This document shows, piece by piece, positions 8,098 through 16,079 of a stretch of DNA of 64,000 nucleotides (its first letter is position 1; each line of letters begins with the position of its first letter). Where the stretch lies: the NCBI RefSeq assembly GCF_023887685.1, contig NZ_JAMWMR010000020.1, positions 1 to 64,000 on the forward strand. Reading direction: 5' to 3'. Position numbers and translations under genes: made by a program. The DNA is from Streptomyces macrolidinus (GTDB lineage Bacteria > Actinomycetota > Actinomycetes > Streptomycetales > Streptomycetaceae). The notes beneath the pieces were generated by a model. The model saw only the letters and a program-made list of their open reading frames with translations, did not search any database and was not told the DNA's origin.

Positions 8098-8319
8098 TCC
8101 TCTCCTTCTCCGCACCACTTTGATCTGTTTCTGATCCGTGGGAATCATCTGTTCCAGAGAAGCAGTTGTTAGGGGACCAGGGCAGAGTGCGCGGAGGATC
8201 CGCCTGATGCGCTGGGCGCACAAGGGGCGCACACCAGATCAATAAGCGCCCATGCGGCGACCTCGGTTACTACGCGGATGCCAGCCAAGGGGCGTGAGCG
8301 ATGTGTGAGCGGACGACCC

Positions 8320-8357
8320 GATGCGGGTTTCGCAGGTTCGAATCCTGCAGGGGCACC
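8320..8357 (+). other. tRNA 3'-end-like fragment, possible att site
   Basis: GCAGG TTCGAAT CCTGC at 8332-8348 is a perfect T-arm stem-loop, followed by AGGGGCACC, which has the look of an acceptor 3' strand. No matching 5' half (a GTGCCCC-type start about 75 nt upstream) is present, so this is not a complete tRNA gene. Such 3'-end copies are usually the attachment site left by an element integrated in a tRNA gene. It lies at the right edge of the accessory cassette and beside an IS30 remnant. Confidence 0.5.
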
Positions 8358-8376
8358 GGACCGGATCTTCCGTTCT

Positions 8377-8606
8377 AGTGGTCGTCGCAACACCCCAGTT
8401 CAGGGGATGCGATGGACTTCAAGATCCGGGAGCTGCGGACCGTAGCCCAGGGACGTAAGCGGCTGCTGCGTGAGCGGGAGGCATACTCCCAGCTCATGCA
8501 GCAGGGCCTGAGCAACAAAGAGGCATGCCGGATCGTCGGCATCAACGAGAAGACCGGTCGGCGCTGGCGTAACGGCCGCAGTGCCGACCGCAGGCAGAAG
8601 GCGGTT
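8377..8606 (+). mobile_element. IS30-family transposase stub
   Basis: The frame from ATG 8412 gives an N-terminal piece typical of Streptomyces IS30 transposases: RKRLLREREAYSQLMQQGLS, then NKEACRIVGINEKTGRRWRN with its HTH. Upstream, GTGGTCGTCGCAACACCCC (from 8378) resembles an IS30 terminal repeat. The similarity stops after about 64 residues. The DDE catalytic domain and the right end are missing, and the frame runs into unrelated sequence. The element is dead but marks past transposition next to the att-like site. Confidence 0.65.
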
Positions 8607-9160
8607 GCGAAGGACTGCCTCACCACCTGGCACTTCACCGTCACGAAGGTCGAGACCACGTTCACAGGGAAGGTCACGGTCTACAAGGCAACCCTCAAGG
8701 ACAAGGCCGACGACTCCTGGCAGAGGGTCGTACGGGGCCGCTCTTCGACAAGCTGCATCAGGGCGACGAGGTCACCGCCACCGGCTGGCGCCGCGACATC
8801 GTCGCCCTCAGCAAGGACGGCGTCCGCCAGAACACCTCCGACGCACCCCGCGACGAGCACCACGGGAACGTTGCCCTGGGCGTCCTCGTCGCACTCGTCG
8901 CAGCCCAGTCGCTGGTATTCGGCGCGGTCCGCCTGGCCAGGCCGACCTCCTACGCGCCCTTCGCCTGGGAGCCCTACGGCAGGTGGCTGGCCTTCACCGA
9001 CATCTGCGTCGGCGTGGGTGTGGGGGTCGCGTCGGTGCGGGTCGGCATTCCGTGGTGGACCGAGCTCGTGACCGGGCCGGTCCTGGTGTGCGCAGTGATG
9101 GCGCTGCTTCTGCGTCGGCAGCAAGCACGCGGCCGCGGCCTCGGTTGTCCAGCATGCTCA
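8607..9160 (+). pseudogene. Frameshifted small membrane-protein gene
   Basis: Behind the IS30 stub the same frame reads FTVTKVETTFTGKVTVYKAT as far as about 8728, where coding continues in another frame with PLFDKLHQGDEVTATGWRRD. Two hydrophobic segments follow (around GNVALGVLVALVAAQSLVFG and LVTGPVLVCAVMALLL). The layout, a beta domain followed by two TM helices, is common in small Streptomyces membrane proteins. The N-terminus is replaced by transposase sequence, a single-base shift breaks the middle, and the frame runs without a proper stop into the opposite-strand gene at 9158-9472. It is most likely inactive. Confidence 0.5.
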
Positions 9161-9472
9161 CTGAGTCCACACCCGCTGGAACTCCTCGGCCGAGATCGTC
9201 TCCATCGGTTCCTCTTCGAGGTCGAGCGCTTGGTCGGTCAGGAACCCGTGCTCGTCCTCCATGTACTCCCAGTCGTGCCGGTGGAGTTGGCCGGTCGAAG
9301 TCAGCTCGGCTTGCTTGACGGCGATCAACTCGCCGCGGTCGGGTACGGCCTCGAAGTACCACAGGCCGCCGTCCTCGTCAGCGCCGCGGAAGTGGTGCCG
9401 CAGGGTGGCGTTCTCGTCGAGTGCTCGGTAGTACGCCACGAGCTCTGCTCTGATGCGCTCCAGATCGGCCAC
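9158..9472 (-). CDS. Small DUF6881-like hypothetical protein
   Basis: The 104-aa soluble acidic protein has no TM segment or signal. The pattern VAYYRALDENATLRHHF, then DEDGGLWYFEAVPDRG and the ending ISAEEFQRVW recalls the small DUF6881 family, in which a D-D-G-W/Y core is followed by a conserved 'I(S/T)x(E/D)EFxxxW' tail. I hold that match loosely. Such proteins often occur as immunity-like or orphan genes. No partner toxin is seen here. Confidence 0.6.
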   Translation of the reverse strand: MADLERIRAELVAYYRALDENATLRHHFRGADEDGGLWYFEAVPDRGELIAVKQAELTSTGQLHRHDWEYMEDEHGFLTDQALDLEEEPMETISAEEFQRVWTQ

Positions 9473-9607
9473 GCGATCATCGTGCCTGTGGAGAGCTGAT
9501 TCTGACCAGTCGCGTTCTTGAGGCCGGTCGCCGTCGCCGCGTCACCTGGGCTGCACAACCGCGAATTTGAGTCGGCCCAGGCCCTTCGGCCGATCTACTC
9601 TTGCCCC

Positions 9608-9982
9608 ATGCCGCATGGGAAGACCTCGTTCGTCTGCCTGCCCTGCCGGGCCTCGTACAAGCAGCCCTACCCCGGCCGCTACGACCACGACCGGGTCTGT
9701 CCACGCTGTGCGGAACCACTGATCCATGTCGGCTCCGCCTTCGCGGCGCCCAAGAGGCGAGACAGCTCCGCCTGGCGCACGCTCTCCGTGTTGCTGCACG
9801 CCGGAGTCCGCTTCCACAAGAGCTGCTGCGGTGGCCCCGGTTACCGCCCTCGCACCCTCAGGGAGGTGCGCGAGCGAATGAACTACGCCCAGACCACCGG
9901 GGAGCCGATCGCCCAGGCACTGGTCCTGCGCGAGCTGCCCCAGCGGCCCAGCGGGTCATCTGCTTCGTACCGATCCAACTGA
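9608..9982 (+). CDS. Zinc-ribbon-like conserved protein
   Basis: The 124-aa protein carries CLPCRASYKQP near its start and CPRC about 20 residues later, a four-cysteine zinc-ribbon arrangement. A conserved tail follows with FHKSCCGGPGYRPRTLREVR. This is a widespread actinobacterial family, and database names such as 'deoxyxylulose-5-phosphate synthase' attached to it are not supported by the sequence. ATG 9608 is chosen because family members begin with MPHGKTS. Function is unknown; nucleic-acid binding is a reasonable guess. Confidence 0.75.
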   Translation: MPHGKTSFVCLPCRASYKQPYPGRYDHDRVCPRCAEPLIHVGSAFAAPKRRDSSAWRTLSVLLHAGVRFHKSCCGGPGYRPRTLREVRERMNYAQTTGEPIAQALVLRELPQRPSGSSASYRSN

Positions 9983-10073
9983 TCGTGTCGGACAAGCGAG
10001 TTACCAGGCTTGCGTCCGGTATCGACGCTCCAGGTCAGCCAAGCGGGCACTCGTGGTTGCCTAGGATTGCCGC

Positions 10074-10787
10074 ATGGAGTCGCGTGGTCAGGCCGGTCGG
10101 CAGGTCAAACGAATAGAGCAAAAGTGGGGCTTCGGGCTGGCCCCGATCAAGCCGAACGTGCAGCGCGGGCGCGTCGAGGCCGCGCGGACGGTGCTGGCCG
10201 CGATCGCCCAAGGACACCTTGCGGCACTCGGTCGCCTCGACGACCTCTCCACGATCAAGGGGCTGTTCACCCGGACGTACAAGAAGGACCAGTGGGACTG
10301 GTTCACGGTATGCGCACAGCTCGGCTACCCGTCCCGCAAGGAAGCACGTCAGGCGTCCGGCACGCTCCAGCACCTCCGCCGCTGCCTCCGGGACGCGAAC
10401 TGGAAGGAGGCGACGGCGGCTACGGCGGCCCTGGAGCTCACCGGAGTCCCCGACCGGCTGCGTGACTTCGCCACCGGCACGTCGGCTCCCCTCGACGGCC
10501 GCGGCTTCGTCTACGTGCTCTCCACACGCGAGGCCCCCGAGATGCTCAAGATCGGTTACACCAACCGTGATCCCCTGACCCGGGCCAAAGAGATCAACTC
10601 GGCCACCGGCGTGATCATCCCTTGGGGTGTCCGCGGCGCCTGGAGCGTGGCCCACGCCCACCGGATCGAAGCAGACATTCACGCCCTTCTCGCCGACTAC
10701 CGCGTCCGCAAGGACCGCGAGTTCTTCAACATGCCCTTCACAGAGGCAGCCGACGCCATCGAGAAGTACGTGACAGAGGCCCGCTGA
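10074..10787 (+). CDS. T5orf172/MUG113-type GIY-YIG-like protein
   Basis: In this 237-aa protein, residues about 1-130 are helical and unrecognised. Residues about 140-235 match the T5orf172/MUG113 domain: GFVYVLSTREAPEMLKIGYT, then RAKEINSATGV, a histidine pair (AHAHRIEADIHALL) and DREFFNMPF. This domain belongs to the GIY-YIG nuclease superfamily and is common in phage and accessory genes. It sits alone between unrelated genes. The ATG has almost no Shine-Dalgarno sequence in front, so it may be leaderless. Confidence 0.8.
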   Translation: MESRGQAGRQVKRIEQKWGFGLAPIKPNVQRGRVEAARTVLAAIAQGHLAALGRLDDLSTIKGLFTRTYKKDQWDWFTVCAQLGYPSRKEARQASGTLQHLRRCLRDANWKEATAATAALELTGVPDRLRDFATGTSAPLDGRGFVYVLSTREAPEMLKIGYTNRDPLTRAKEINSATGVIIPWGVRGAWSVAHAHRIEADIHALLADYRVRKDREFFNMPFTEAADAIEKYVTEAR

Positions 10788-10934
10788 CCGTCGAAGCAAC
10801 TGCGAAGTCACCTGGGTGCCTCGGGTTCGCTCGTGAGATGACCCCACGAACAGGTGACCACCTCCCGGAAACGGCACCCCGGACGTCACAACTCGCACTA
10901 CGGTCAGCGCAGTCAACACGCCCGGGGGGACAAT

Positions 10935-11432
10935 ATGACCAATCCATACACTGTGCCGCCGCAGCCACCCGTCGCCACCGCCCCGAAGTGGGCGCGGAAG
11001 CGGTATGTGCTGCCGGCGATCGGGCTCGCGTTCTGCGTTGGTCTCGGCGCCGGGGGCGGTGGGCAGGAGAAGGACGGGAACGATGCCAAGGCCGTGGCCG
11101 ACAAGGTTCGGCCGACCGCCACGGTCACCGCGACAGCGACGGCCACGGCGACGGAGACCGCCGCACCCGAGCCCGTACCGACCGTGACGGCTACGAAGAC
11201 GGTCAAGGTGGAGGTGACCGTCACCGCGAAGGCGCTCGACTCGGGATCGGGACACGGCGGCAGTTCGTCCGGTGGGACGTCCGGGGGCGGCGACTCCAGC
11301 TCTTCAGGGGGGTCCGACACCGCTGCCGGGAACGGTGCCACCGCTCGATGCAACGACGGCACGTACTCCTACGCCGCCCACCACCAAGGCGCCTGCTCGC
11401 ACCATGGCGGCGTTGCGGTCTTCTACCGGTAG
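10935..11432 (+). CDS. Membrane-anchored DUF3761-like protein
   Basis: The 165-aa protein has a Pro-rich start, a TM or signal segment at about 23-38, a Thr/Ala-rich repeat (TATVTATATATATETA), a Gly/Ser linker, and a compact C-terminal domain RCNDGTYSYAAHHQGACSHH. That ending is the hallmark of the small DUF3761 domain, with two Cys and several His. The domain probably faces outward on a flexible stalk. ATG 10935 follows a GGGGG-type ribosome site. Confidence 0.75.
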   Translation: MTNPYTVPPQPPVATAPKWARKRYVLPAIGLAFCVGLGAGGGGQEKDGNDAKAVADKVRPTATVTATATATATETAAPEPVPTVTATKTVKVEVTVTAKALDSGSGHGGSSSGGTSGGGDSSSSGGSDTAAGNGATARCNDGTYSYAAHHQGACSHHGGVAVFYR

Positions 11433-11697
11433 CCGACCGGACACGCCGTCGTACGGAACGCGCCAACGTCCGCCCATGGAATGGAAGTTCATCCGCTGGA
11501 GCCGTGAAGGCCTTGTGTCGGTGACATGTCCGCATCATCATGACCTCTACGGGATCCATCTACCCGCATAGATCCTCTCCCGGATCCTCCGCGGGACCGG
11601 TTCCGTTCGTTTCGCGTTCCCCCGTTCCCCCCGTTCCACCCGGCACCACCCCCTGACCGCGTGTCACCCCCCACTTTGACCTGGAGGACCGATCCTC

Positions 11698-12885
11698 GTG
11701 AGACCCAGACAGAGCCGTCGGCGCGGCACCCTCACCGTCACCGCGGCCACCCTGGTCACCCTCTGCGCGGCCCAGACCCTGACCGCCGCGGCCTCGGCCT
11801 CCGCGGCGCCGGTCGCCGAGCGGGCGGCCGTCTCGGCGCACTCGCACTCGCACTCCGCCACCGCGTCCGCCGTCACCGCCGCCCAGGACCGGGCGGCGCG
11901 GGACATCGCGCGCTCGCTCGGCGACGCGGCCTGGAGCGCGCGGCTGCGCACGGACGCGCTGAAGTCGTCCGAGGTGTCCGTCACCGAGCGCGCGAGCGGG
12001 CAGCTCAAGTCGCAGCTCGCCGCCGCCGACCAGGACATCGCCGAGGCCAAGGGCCTCGACACGAAGACCGGCCCGCTGCTGCGGCTGCGCCTCGGGGACC
12101 GCTCGATGCGGTCCGCGCTGTCGGCCGGTACGGCCCCCTGGGTCGCCGCGGCCGTCTCGGACGACGACGTCACCAGCGTCACCGCCTACGACAGCCAGGG
12201 CCGCGCCCACCGCCTGGACGCCCGCAAGGCGCCCACGCGGCCGGTGTACGTCGTCGACGTCGACAGCTCCAAGGCGCTGGCGGCCGGTCTGGACGTCCTG
12301 CGCGAGGAACTGGTGAAGGAGGGCGTGCAGTCAGCGGCGCCCGCCACCGTGAACACCGCGGCGAGCGCGGCACCGAAGGCCGCCGCGGCCACCGACGGCT
12401 ACTGGACCACGAAGATCACCGCAGTCGAGCTGTCCGACGACGAGGAGCCCTGGATCAAGGGCGCCGCCGAGATCTACACCCTGGTCAGCGGCTTCGGCCA
12501 GGACGGCAAGGTCCGCGTCGACCCCGTGGACATGCCGTATCTCGACTACGAGGGCACGGTCTACCGGCCCAACCAGATCCTGGTCAACTGGTCGAACTAC
12601 AAGTACAACCTGGCCGACGCCGTGATGATGGAGGAGGACGGCAGCACCAACTACCGTGACCTCGCCAAGGCGATCGCCGCGGTCCTGCTCACCATCACCG
12701 ACCAGGGCACCTACATCCCGCTGGTGAACGCGATCCTGGACGCCATACCGAACGACTGGTGGACCGACGACCCCGACTACGTGGACTCCTGGTACACCCT
12801 GGCCCGGAACAACAACGGCACGTACTACGGTGCCCGCGGCAACGGGTGGATGACCGTCGAGCCCTACTTCGTCCAGCAGTTCTGA
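11698..12885 (+). CDS. Secreted DUF3103-like protein
   Basis: The 395-aa protein starts at GTG 11698 behind CTGGAGGA. It has a long Sec signal (twin Arg then hydrophobic to about residue 38, cleavage near ASAAP). The mature part has a helical N-terminal half and a C-terminal half with a conserved look: WTTKITAVELSDDEEPWIKG, AEIYTLVSGFGQDG, and a Trp/Tyr-rich end. I believe this is the DUF3103 family, known only as secreted proteins. A strong hairpin terminator follows at once, so the gene is probably monocistronic. Confidence 0.75.
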   Translation: MRPRQSRRRGTLTVTAATLVTLCAAQTLTAAASASAAPVAERAAVSAHSHSHSATASAVTAAQDRAARDIARSLGDAAWSARLRTDALKSSEVSVTERASGQLKSQLAAADQDIAEAKGLDTKTGPLLRLRLGDRSMRSALSAGTAPWVAAAVSDDDVTSVTAYDSQGRAHRLDARKAPTRPVYVVDVDSSKALAAGLDVLREELVKEGVQSAAPATVNTAASAAPKAAAATDGYWTTKITAVELSDDEEPWIKGAAEIYTLVSGFGQDGKVRVDPVDMPYLDYEGTVYRPNQILVNWSNYKYNLADAVMMEEDGSTNYRDLAKAIAAVLLTITDQGTYIPLVNAILDAIPNDWWTDDPDYVDSWYTLARNNNGTYYGARGNGWMTVEPYFVQQF

Positions 12886-12902
12886 CGTACGAGGACCGAA
12901 CC

Positions 12903-12936
12903 GGGCCTGCGGGACGGATGGTCCCGCAGGCCCTTT
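12903..12936 (+). terminator. Hairpin terminator
   Basis: A perfect 13-bp stem (12903-12915 with 12921-12933) closes a 5-nt GGATG loop and ends in TTT, 18 bp after the secreted-protein stop. Confidence 0.8.
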
Positions 12937-13066
12937 CGTATGCGTACGACCACGTACGACGGTGAGGTCCCTCTCCGGCTCACGCCCCTGTCACGTAGGG
13001 TCGCCCGACCGGGTCTCGGTACGTGCCCGGACCGCCGATCGGAACCGAACACCTGGGGGCGTGAAG

Positions 13067-13846
13067 ATGACCGCGCAGTCCTACCTCACCGAACTCTTCT
13101 CGCTGGAGGGCCGCGTCGCGCTGGTGACCGGAGGGAGTTCGGGGATCGGCCGGGGCATCACCGGAGCCCTCGCCCGCGCCGGGGCGCGGGTGGTGGTCGT
13201 GGCGCGCCGAGAGGAGGAACTTGCCGCCATCGTCGCGGAGTTGACCGTCGACGGCTGTCAGGCCGCCTGGGTCAGCGGCGACTTGAGCACCCGCGACGGC
13301 GTACGGGCCGCGGCCGACGAAGCCTCCGCCGTGTTCGGCGAGCCGGACATCCTCGTCAACTCCGCCGGGATCAACCTGCGTCCGCCGATGGGCGAGCTGA
13401 CGGACGAGGAGTGGGACACCACCCTGGCCCTGAACCTGGAGGCCCCCTATCTGCTCGGGCAGCGCTTCGGGCCGGGCATGGCCGAGCGGGGCTTCGGGCG
13501 GATCATCCACATCTCCTCGCAGCAGGCGCACCGCGCCTTCGTACAGAGTGGTGCGTACGGCGTCTCCAAGGGCGCCCTCGAGTCGCTGGCCCGCTCGCAG
13601 GCGGAGGCGTGGTCCCCGTACGGCGTCACCTGCAACACCCTGGTCCCGGGCTTCGTGATGACCCCGCTGAACCAGCGGCTGTCCGCCGATCCGGACAGGG
13701 TCGCCGCGCTCGCCGCGCGCACACTCGTCGGGCGCAACGGCCTCGCGGAGGACTTCGCGGGCGCGGCGGTGTTCCTGGCGAGCCGCGCGTCCGCGTATGT
13801 CACCGGCCAGTCGGTCTTCGTCGACGGCGGGTTCTCGGTGCACTGA
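13067..13846 (+). CDS. SDR-family oxidoreductase
   Basis: This 259-aa classical short-chain dehydrogenase has TGGSSGIG (glycine-rich NAD(P) loop), NSAGI, the catalytic Ser in HISSQQAH and the YGVSK pair, followed by the PGFVMTPL substrate loop. An Arg pair after beta-2 (ARREEE) suggests NADP(H). The start is ATG 13067; GTG 13061 in the same frame is possible. It may act like gluconate 5-dehydrogenase or a 3-ketoacyl reductase, but the substrate cannot be told. The gene stands alone. Confidence 0.85.
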   Translation: MTAQSYLTELFSLEGRVALVTGGSSGIGRGITGALARAGARVVVVARREEELAAIVAELTVDGCQAAWVSGDLSTRDGVRAAADEASAVFGEPDILVNSAGINLRPPMGELTDEEWDTTLALNLEAPYLLGQRFGPGMAERGFGRIIHISSQQAHRAFVQSGAYGVSKGALESLARSQAEAWSPYGVTCNTLVPGFVMTPLNQRLSADPDRVAALAARTLVGRNGLAEDFAGAAVFLASRASAYVTGQSVFVDGGFSVH

Positions 13847-13985
13847 CGGGGCTCGCCCCACCTCTTCGTACGACTCCCGTACGACTTTACCATCTCTTTA
13901 CAACCTGCCCCGTCGCTGCCTCGTCTCTCCGCTCGATTCGTACCTCAGCCCGCCGCCTCGGCGGGCCGACGAAAGAGAGCGACCG

Positions 13986-14390
13986 ATGCGCCGAACCGTC
14001 CTCAGTGCCGCGGCACTTGCCTGCACCGCTGTACTGGCGGCCACTGTGCCCGCGTTCGCCGACGCGGCGACCCCGTCCCCCGTGGCCACCGCCCCGACGC
14101 ACACCGCCACCCCCACCCCGGTGCCGACCAGCCCCGCCGCCTCGGCCCCCGGCTCCACGCAGCCCAAGCCGGAGCCCTCCATCAGCGAGGTTCCCGAGCC
14201 CGTGGCGACCAGGCCCACGGAGCAGGGCCAGGTCTCCGTCGTGCCGAAGGGCGCGCCCGACACCGGCGTGGCGGAGGAGTCCTCCGGGTCCGGCTCCCAG
14301 GGCGCGCTGATCGGCGGGGGCGCCGCCGCGGTGCTCGCGGCGGGCGGCGCGGTGTTCGTCGTGCGTCGCCGGCGGGCGACCGGGGCATGA
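13986..14390 (+). CDS. Cell-wall-anchored protein, likely sortase substrate
   Basis: The 134-aa protein has a signal peptide (residues 1-26, cleavage near AFADA) and a Pro/Thr/Ala-rich stalk. Its C-terminus is typical of a sortase substrate: GAPDTG, a Gly-rich linker, a hydrophobic helix (GALIGGGAAAVLAAGGAVFVV) and RRRR. The motif departs from LPxTG/LAxTG but keeps the TG pair. The gene overlaps the sortase gene by ATGA, which supports a substrate-enzyme pair. A doubled CGTACGACT lies at 13867-13886 upstream. Confidence 0.75.
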   Translation: MRRTVLSAAALACTAVLAATVPAFADAATPSPVATAPTHTATPTPVPTSPAASAPGSTQPKPEPSISEVPEPVATRPTEQGQVSVVPKGAPDTGVAEESSGSGSQGALIGGGAAAVLAAGGAVFVVRRRRATGA

Positions 14391-15037
14391 CCCTGTTCTC
14401 CCGGCGCGCCTTCGCCGCCGCGGTGCTGGCCCCACTGCTGCTGGTGGGCTGCGGCGGCCCCGGCGACCACGGGTCCGGGGCCGCGCAGGACCACCGGTCC
14501 ACGGTCGCGAACTCCCCCCGTACATCGGGGGATTCGTCCGGCCCCGCGCACACGGCGCACGCCCTGCGGCATTCGGCCCCGGTCAGGCTGCGGATCCCGG
14601 CCATCGGAGTCGACACCCCGGTCATGCGGCTGGGGCTGGCCGCGGACGGCAGTGTGCAGGTGCCCCCGATCACGGCGGACGACCAGGCGGGCTGGTACGG
14701 CCACTCGCCGACCCCCGGTCAGGTCGGTCCGTCGGTCATCCTCGGCCATGCCACGGTCGGCGCCTACGGCGACGGGGTCTTCCGTGACCTCGCGCGGCTG
14801 CACCAGGGAGAGCGGATCGTGACGCGTCTGGAGAACGGCTCGGAGGCCGAGTTCACCGTCAGCGCCGTGCGGACGGTCGCCAAGGCGGCCTTCCCCACGG
14901 ACACCGTCTACGGGGACGTGGACCGTCCGGAGCTGCGGCTCATCACGTGTGGCGGGCCCCGGACCGGCGACGGCTACCGGGACAACGTGATCGTCTTCGC
15001 CACGCTGAGTTCCACGATGAGTTCCACCAGTCCCTGA
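14387..15037 (+). CDS. Class F-type sortase
   Basis: The 216-aa membrane or lipoprotein sortase has an N-terminal hydrophobic segment with a lipobox-like LLVGC. The catalytic residues are visible: His in LGHATVG (about 119), Cys in LITCGG (about 186) and Arg in YRDNVIVFA (about 197). The short form without a C-terminal TM matches class F (and E-like) actinobacterial sortases. It overlaps the substrate gene by 4 bp and is closed by a strong terminator. Confidence 0.88.
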   Translation: MTLFSRRAFAAAVLAPLLLVGCGGPGDHGSGAAQDHRSTVANSPRTSGDSSGPAHTAHALRHSAPVRLRIPAIGVDTPVMRLGLAADGSVQVPPITADDQAGWYGHSPTPGQVGPSVILGHATVGAYGDGVFRDLARLHQGERIVTRLENGSEAEFTVSAVRTVAKAAFPTDTVYGDVDRPELRLITCGGPRTGDGYRDNVIVFATLSSTMSSTSP

Positions 15038-15046
15038 CCCCGTCCC

Positions 15047-15090
15047 GGATCCCGGCCGACGGAACCCTCTTCCGTCGGCCGGGATCCTTC
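15047..15090 (+). terminator. Strong hairpin terminator after sortase
   Basis: An 18-bp perfect inverted repeat (15047-15064 with 15070-15087) surrounds a 5-nt loop. It lies just after the sortase stop and only about 35 bp before the sigma-factor start. Confidence 0.8.
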
Positions 15091-15121
15091 CCTACGAGTG
15101 CCCTCACGACCATGGAGTGCG

Positions 15122-15613
15122 TTGAAACGGTCCCGTGACAAGGCAGCGTCCGAGTTGTTCGCCGCCCTCTACCCGAGCCTGGCCGGCTGGTGCCGCCGTC
15201 TCGTCGACGACGACGAGACGGCCCACGAGGTGGCCTCGGAGGCCTTCACCCGGCTGTGGGCCCGCTGGACCTCCGTGGAGGAGCCCCGCGGCTTCCTCTA
15301 CGTCACCGCGGCCAACCTCGTCCGGGACCACTGGCGCAAGCTGGAGCGCGAGCGCAAGGCTCTGCGCCGCGTCACCACGGAAGCGGCCGTCCGCCCGCAC
15401 ACCGAGCAGGCCGACCCGTCGGTCCGGCTGCTCGTGCAGTCGCTGCCGGAACGACTGCGCGTCCCGATCCTGTTGCACTACTACGCTGACATGCCGATCC
15501 GGGAGGTGTCCGCGCTGACCGGGCGCAAGGAAGGAACCGTCAAGGCCGACCTCCACGCGGCCCGTGAACTGCTCCGCGTCCACCTGAGGAGAAGCCTTGA
15601 GCACACGCTTTGA
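15122..15613 (+). CDS. ECF RNA polymerase sigma factor
   Basis: The 163-aa sigma-70 family protein has region 2 at about 10-75 (DDETAHEVASEAFTRLWARW, GFLYVTAANLVRDHWRK) and region 4 at about 100-155 (LPERLRVPILLHYYADMPI, REVSALTGRKEGTVKADLHA). TTG 15122 is chosen because family proteins begin KRSRDKAASELF and GGAG lies 4 bp upstream; GTG 15098 is an alternative. Its 3' end overlaps a small membrane-protein gene, which is the likely anti-sigma partner. Targets are unknown, but the neighbouring sortase and membrane-protein genes are candidates. Confidence 0.85.
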   Translation: MKRSRDKAASELFAALYPSLAGWCRRLVDDDETAHEVASEAFTRLWARWTSVEEPRGFLYVTAANLVRDHWRKLERERKALRRVTTEAAVRPHTEQADPSVRLLVQSLPERLRVPILLHYYADMPIREVSALTGRKEGTVKADLHAARELLRVHLRRSLEHTL

Positions 15614-16076
15614 CGACGACCCGGAGTTCGGGTCGGACGACCCGCTCGTGCTGCTCCTGCGGTCCTCCCCCGAGCACCTCGGGCCGCCCCCCGGCCGCTA
15701 CGAGGAGATCCGCCGCGCCGCGAGCCGGCGCAAGCTGCGGCGGGCCGCGACCGGGGCGGGCCTGACCGGTGCGGTCGCCGTCCTCGTCGCGCTGCCCTTC
15801 TACCTGTCCGGCCCCGCGGCGCCCCCGTCCCCGGCGGTCCCTCTCGCCCCGCCGCCCGCGAGCAGTCCGGCGAAGCCCGCCGACCCTTCGGCGACGCCCA
15901 CACCGATCGCCTCGTATCCCACGGTCACGCCCGCGCCCCGCGAGTCCGCTACCCCGACCAGGCCACCGGAACCCACCGTCGGGCCACCGGAACCCACCAT
16001 CAGGGCGCCGCAGCCCTCGAACCCGTCGTCGAGCCGGCCACCGACCCCCACGGCGACGAGCCCGGACGAGCCGTAG
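15597..16076 (+). CDS. Membrane protein overlapping the sigma gene, possible anti-sigma
   Basis: The 159-aa protein starts at TTG 15597 behind AGGAGA, overlapping the sigma gene by 17 bp. Residues 1-45 are cytoplasmic with a helix (RYEEIRRAASRRKLRRAAT). One TM helix at about 55-76 is followed by an 80-residue extracytoplasmic tail of Pro, Thr, Ser and Glu, with the repeat RPPEPTVGPPEPT. No zinc-finger HxxxCxxC is present, so it is not a ZAS anti-sigma. Coupled translation and single-pass topology still suggest it restrains the sigma factor. Confidence 0.7.
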   Translation: MSTRFDDDPEFGSDDPLVLLLRSSPEHLGPPPGRYEEIRRAASRRKLRRAATGAGLTGAVAVLVALPFYLSGPAAPPSPAVPLAPPPASSPAKPADPSATPTPIASYPTVTPAPRESATPTRPPEPTVGPPEPTIRAPQPSNPSSSRPPTPTATSPDEP

Positions 16077-16079
16077 CGC

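Noticed and set aside
8169..8393. A minus-strand frame containing GAPAGFEPAKPASG as a possible protein.
   Set aside because: This is the translation of the tRNA 3'-end-like sequence, a well-known spurious product.
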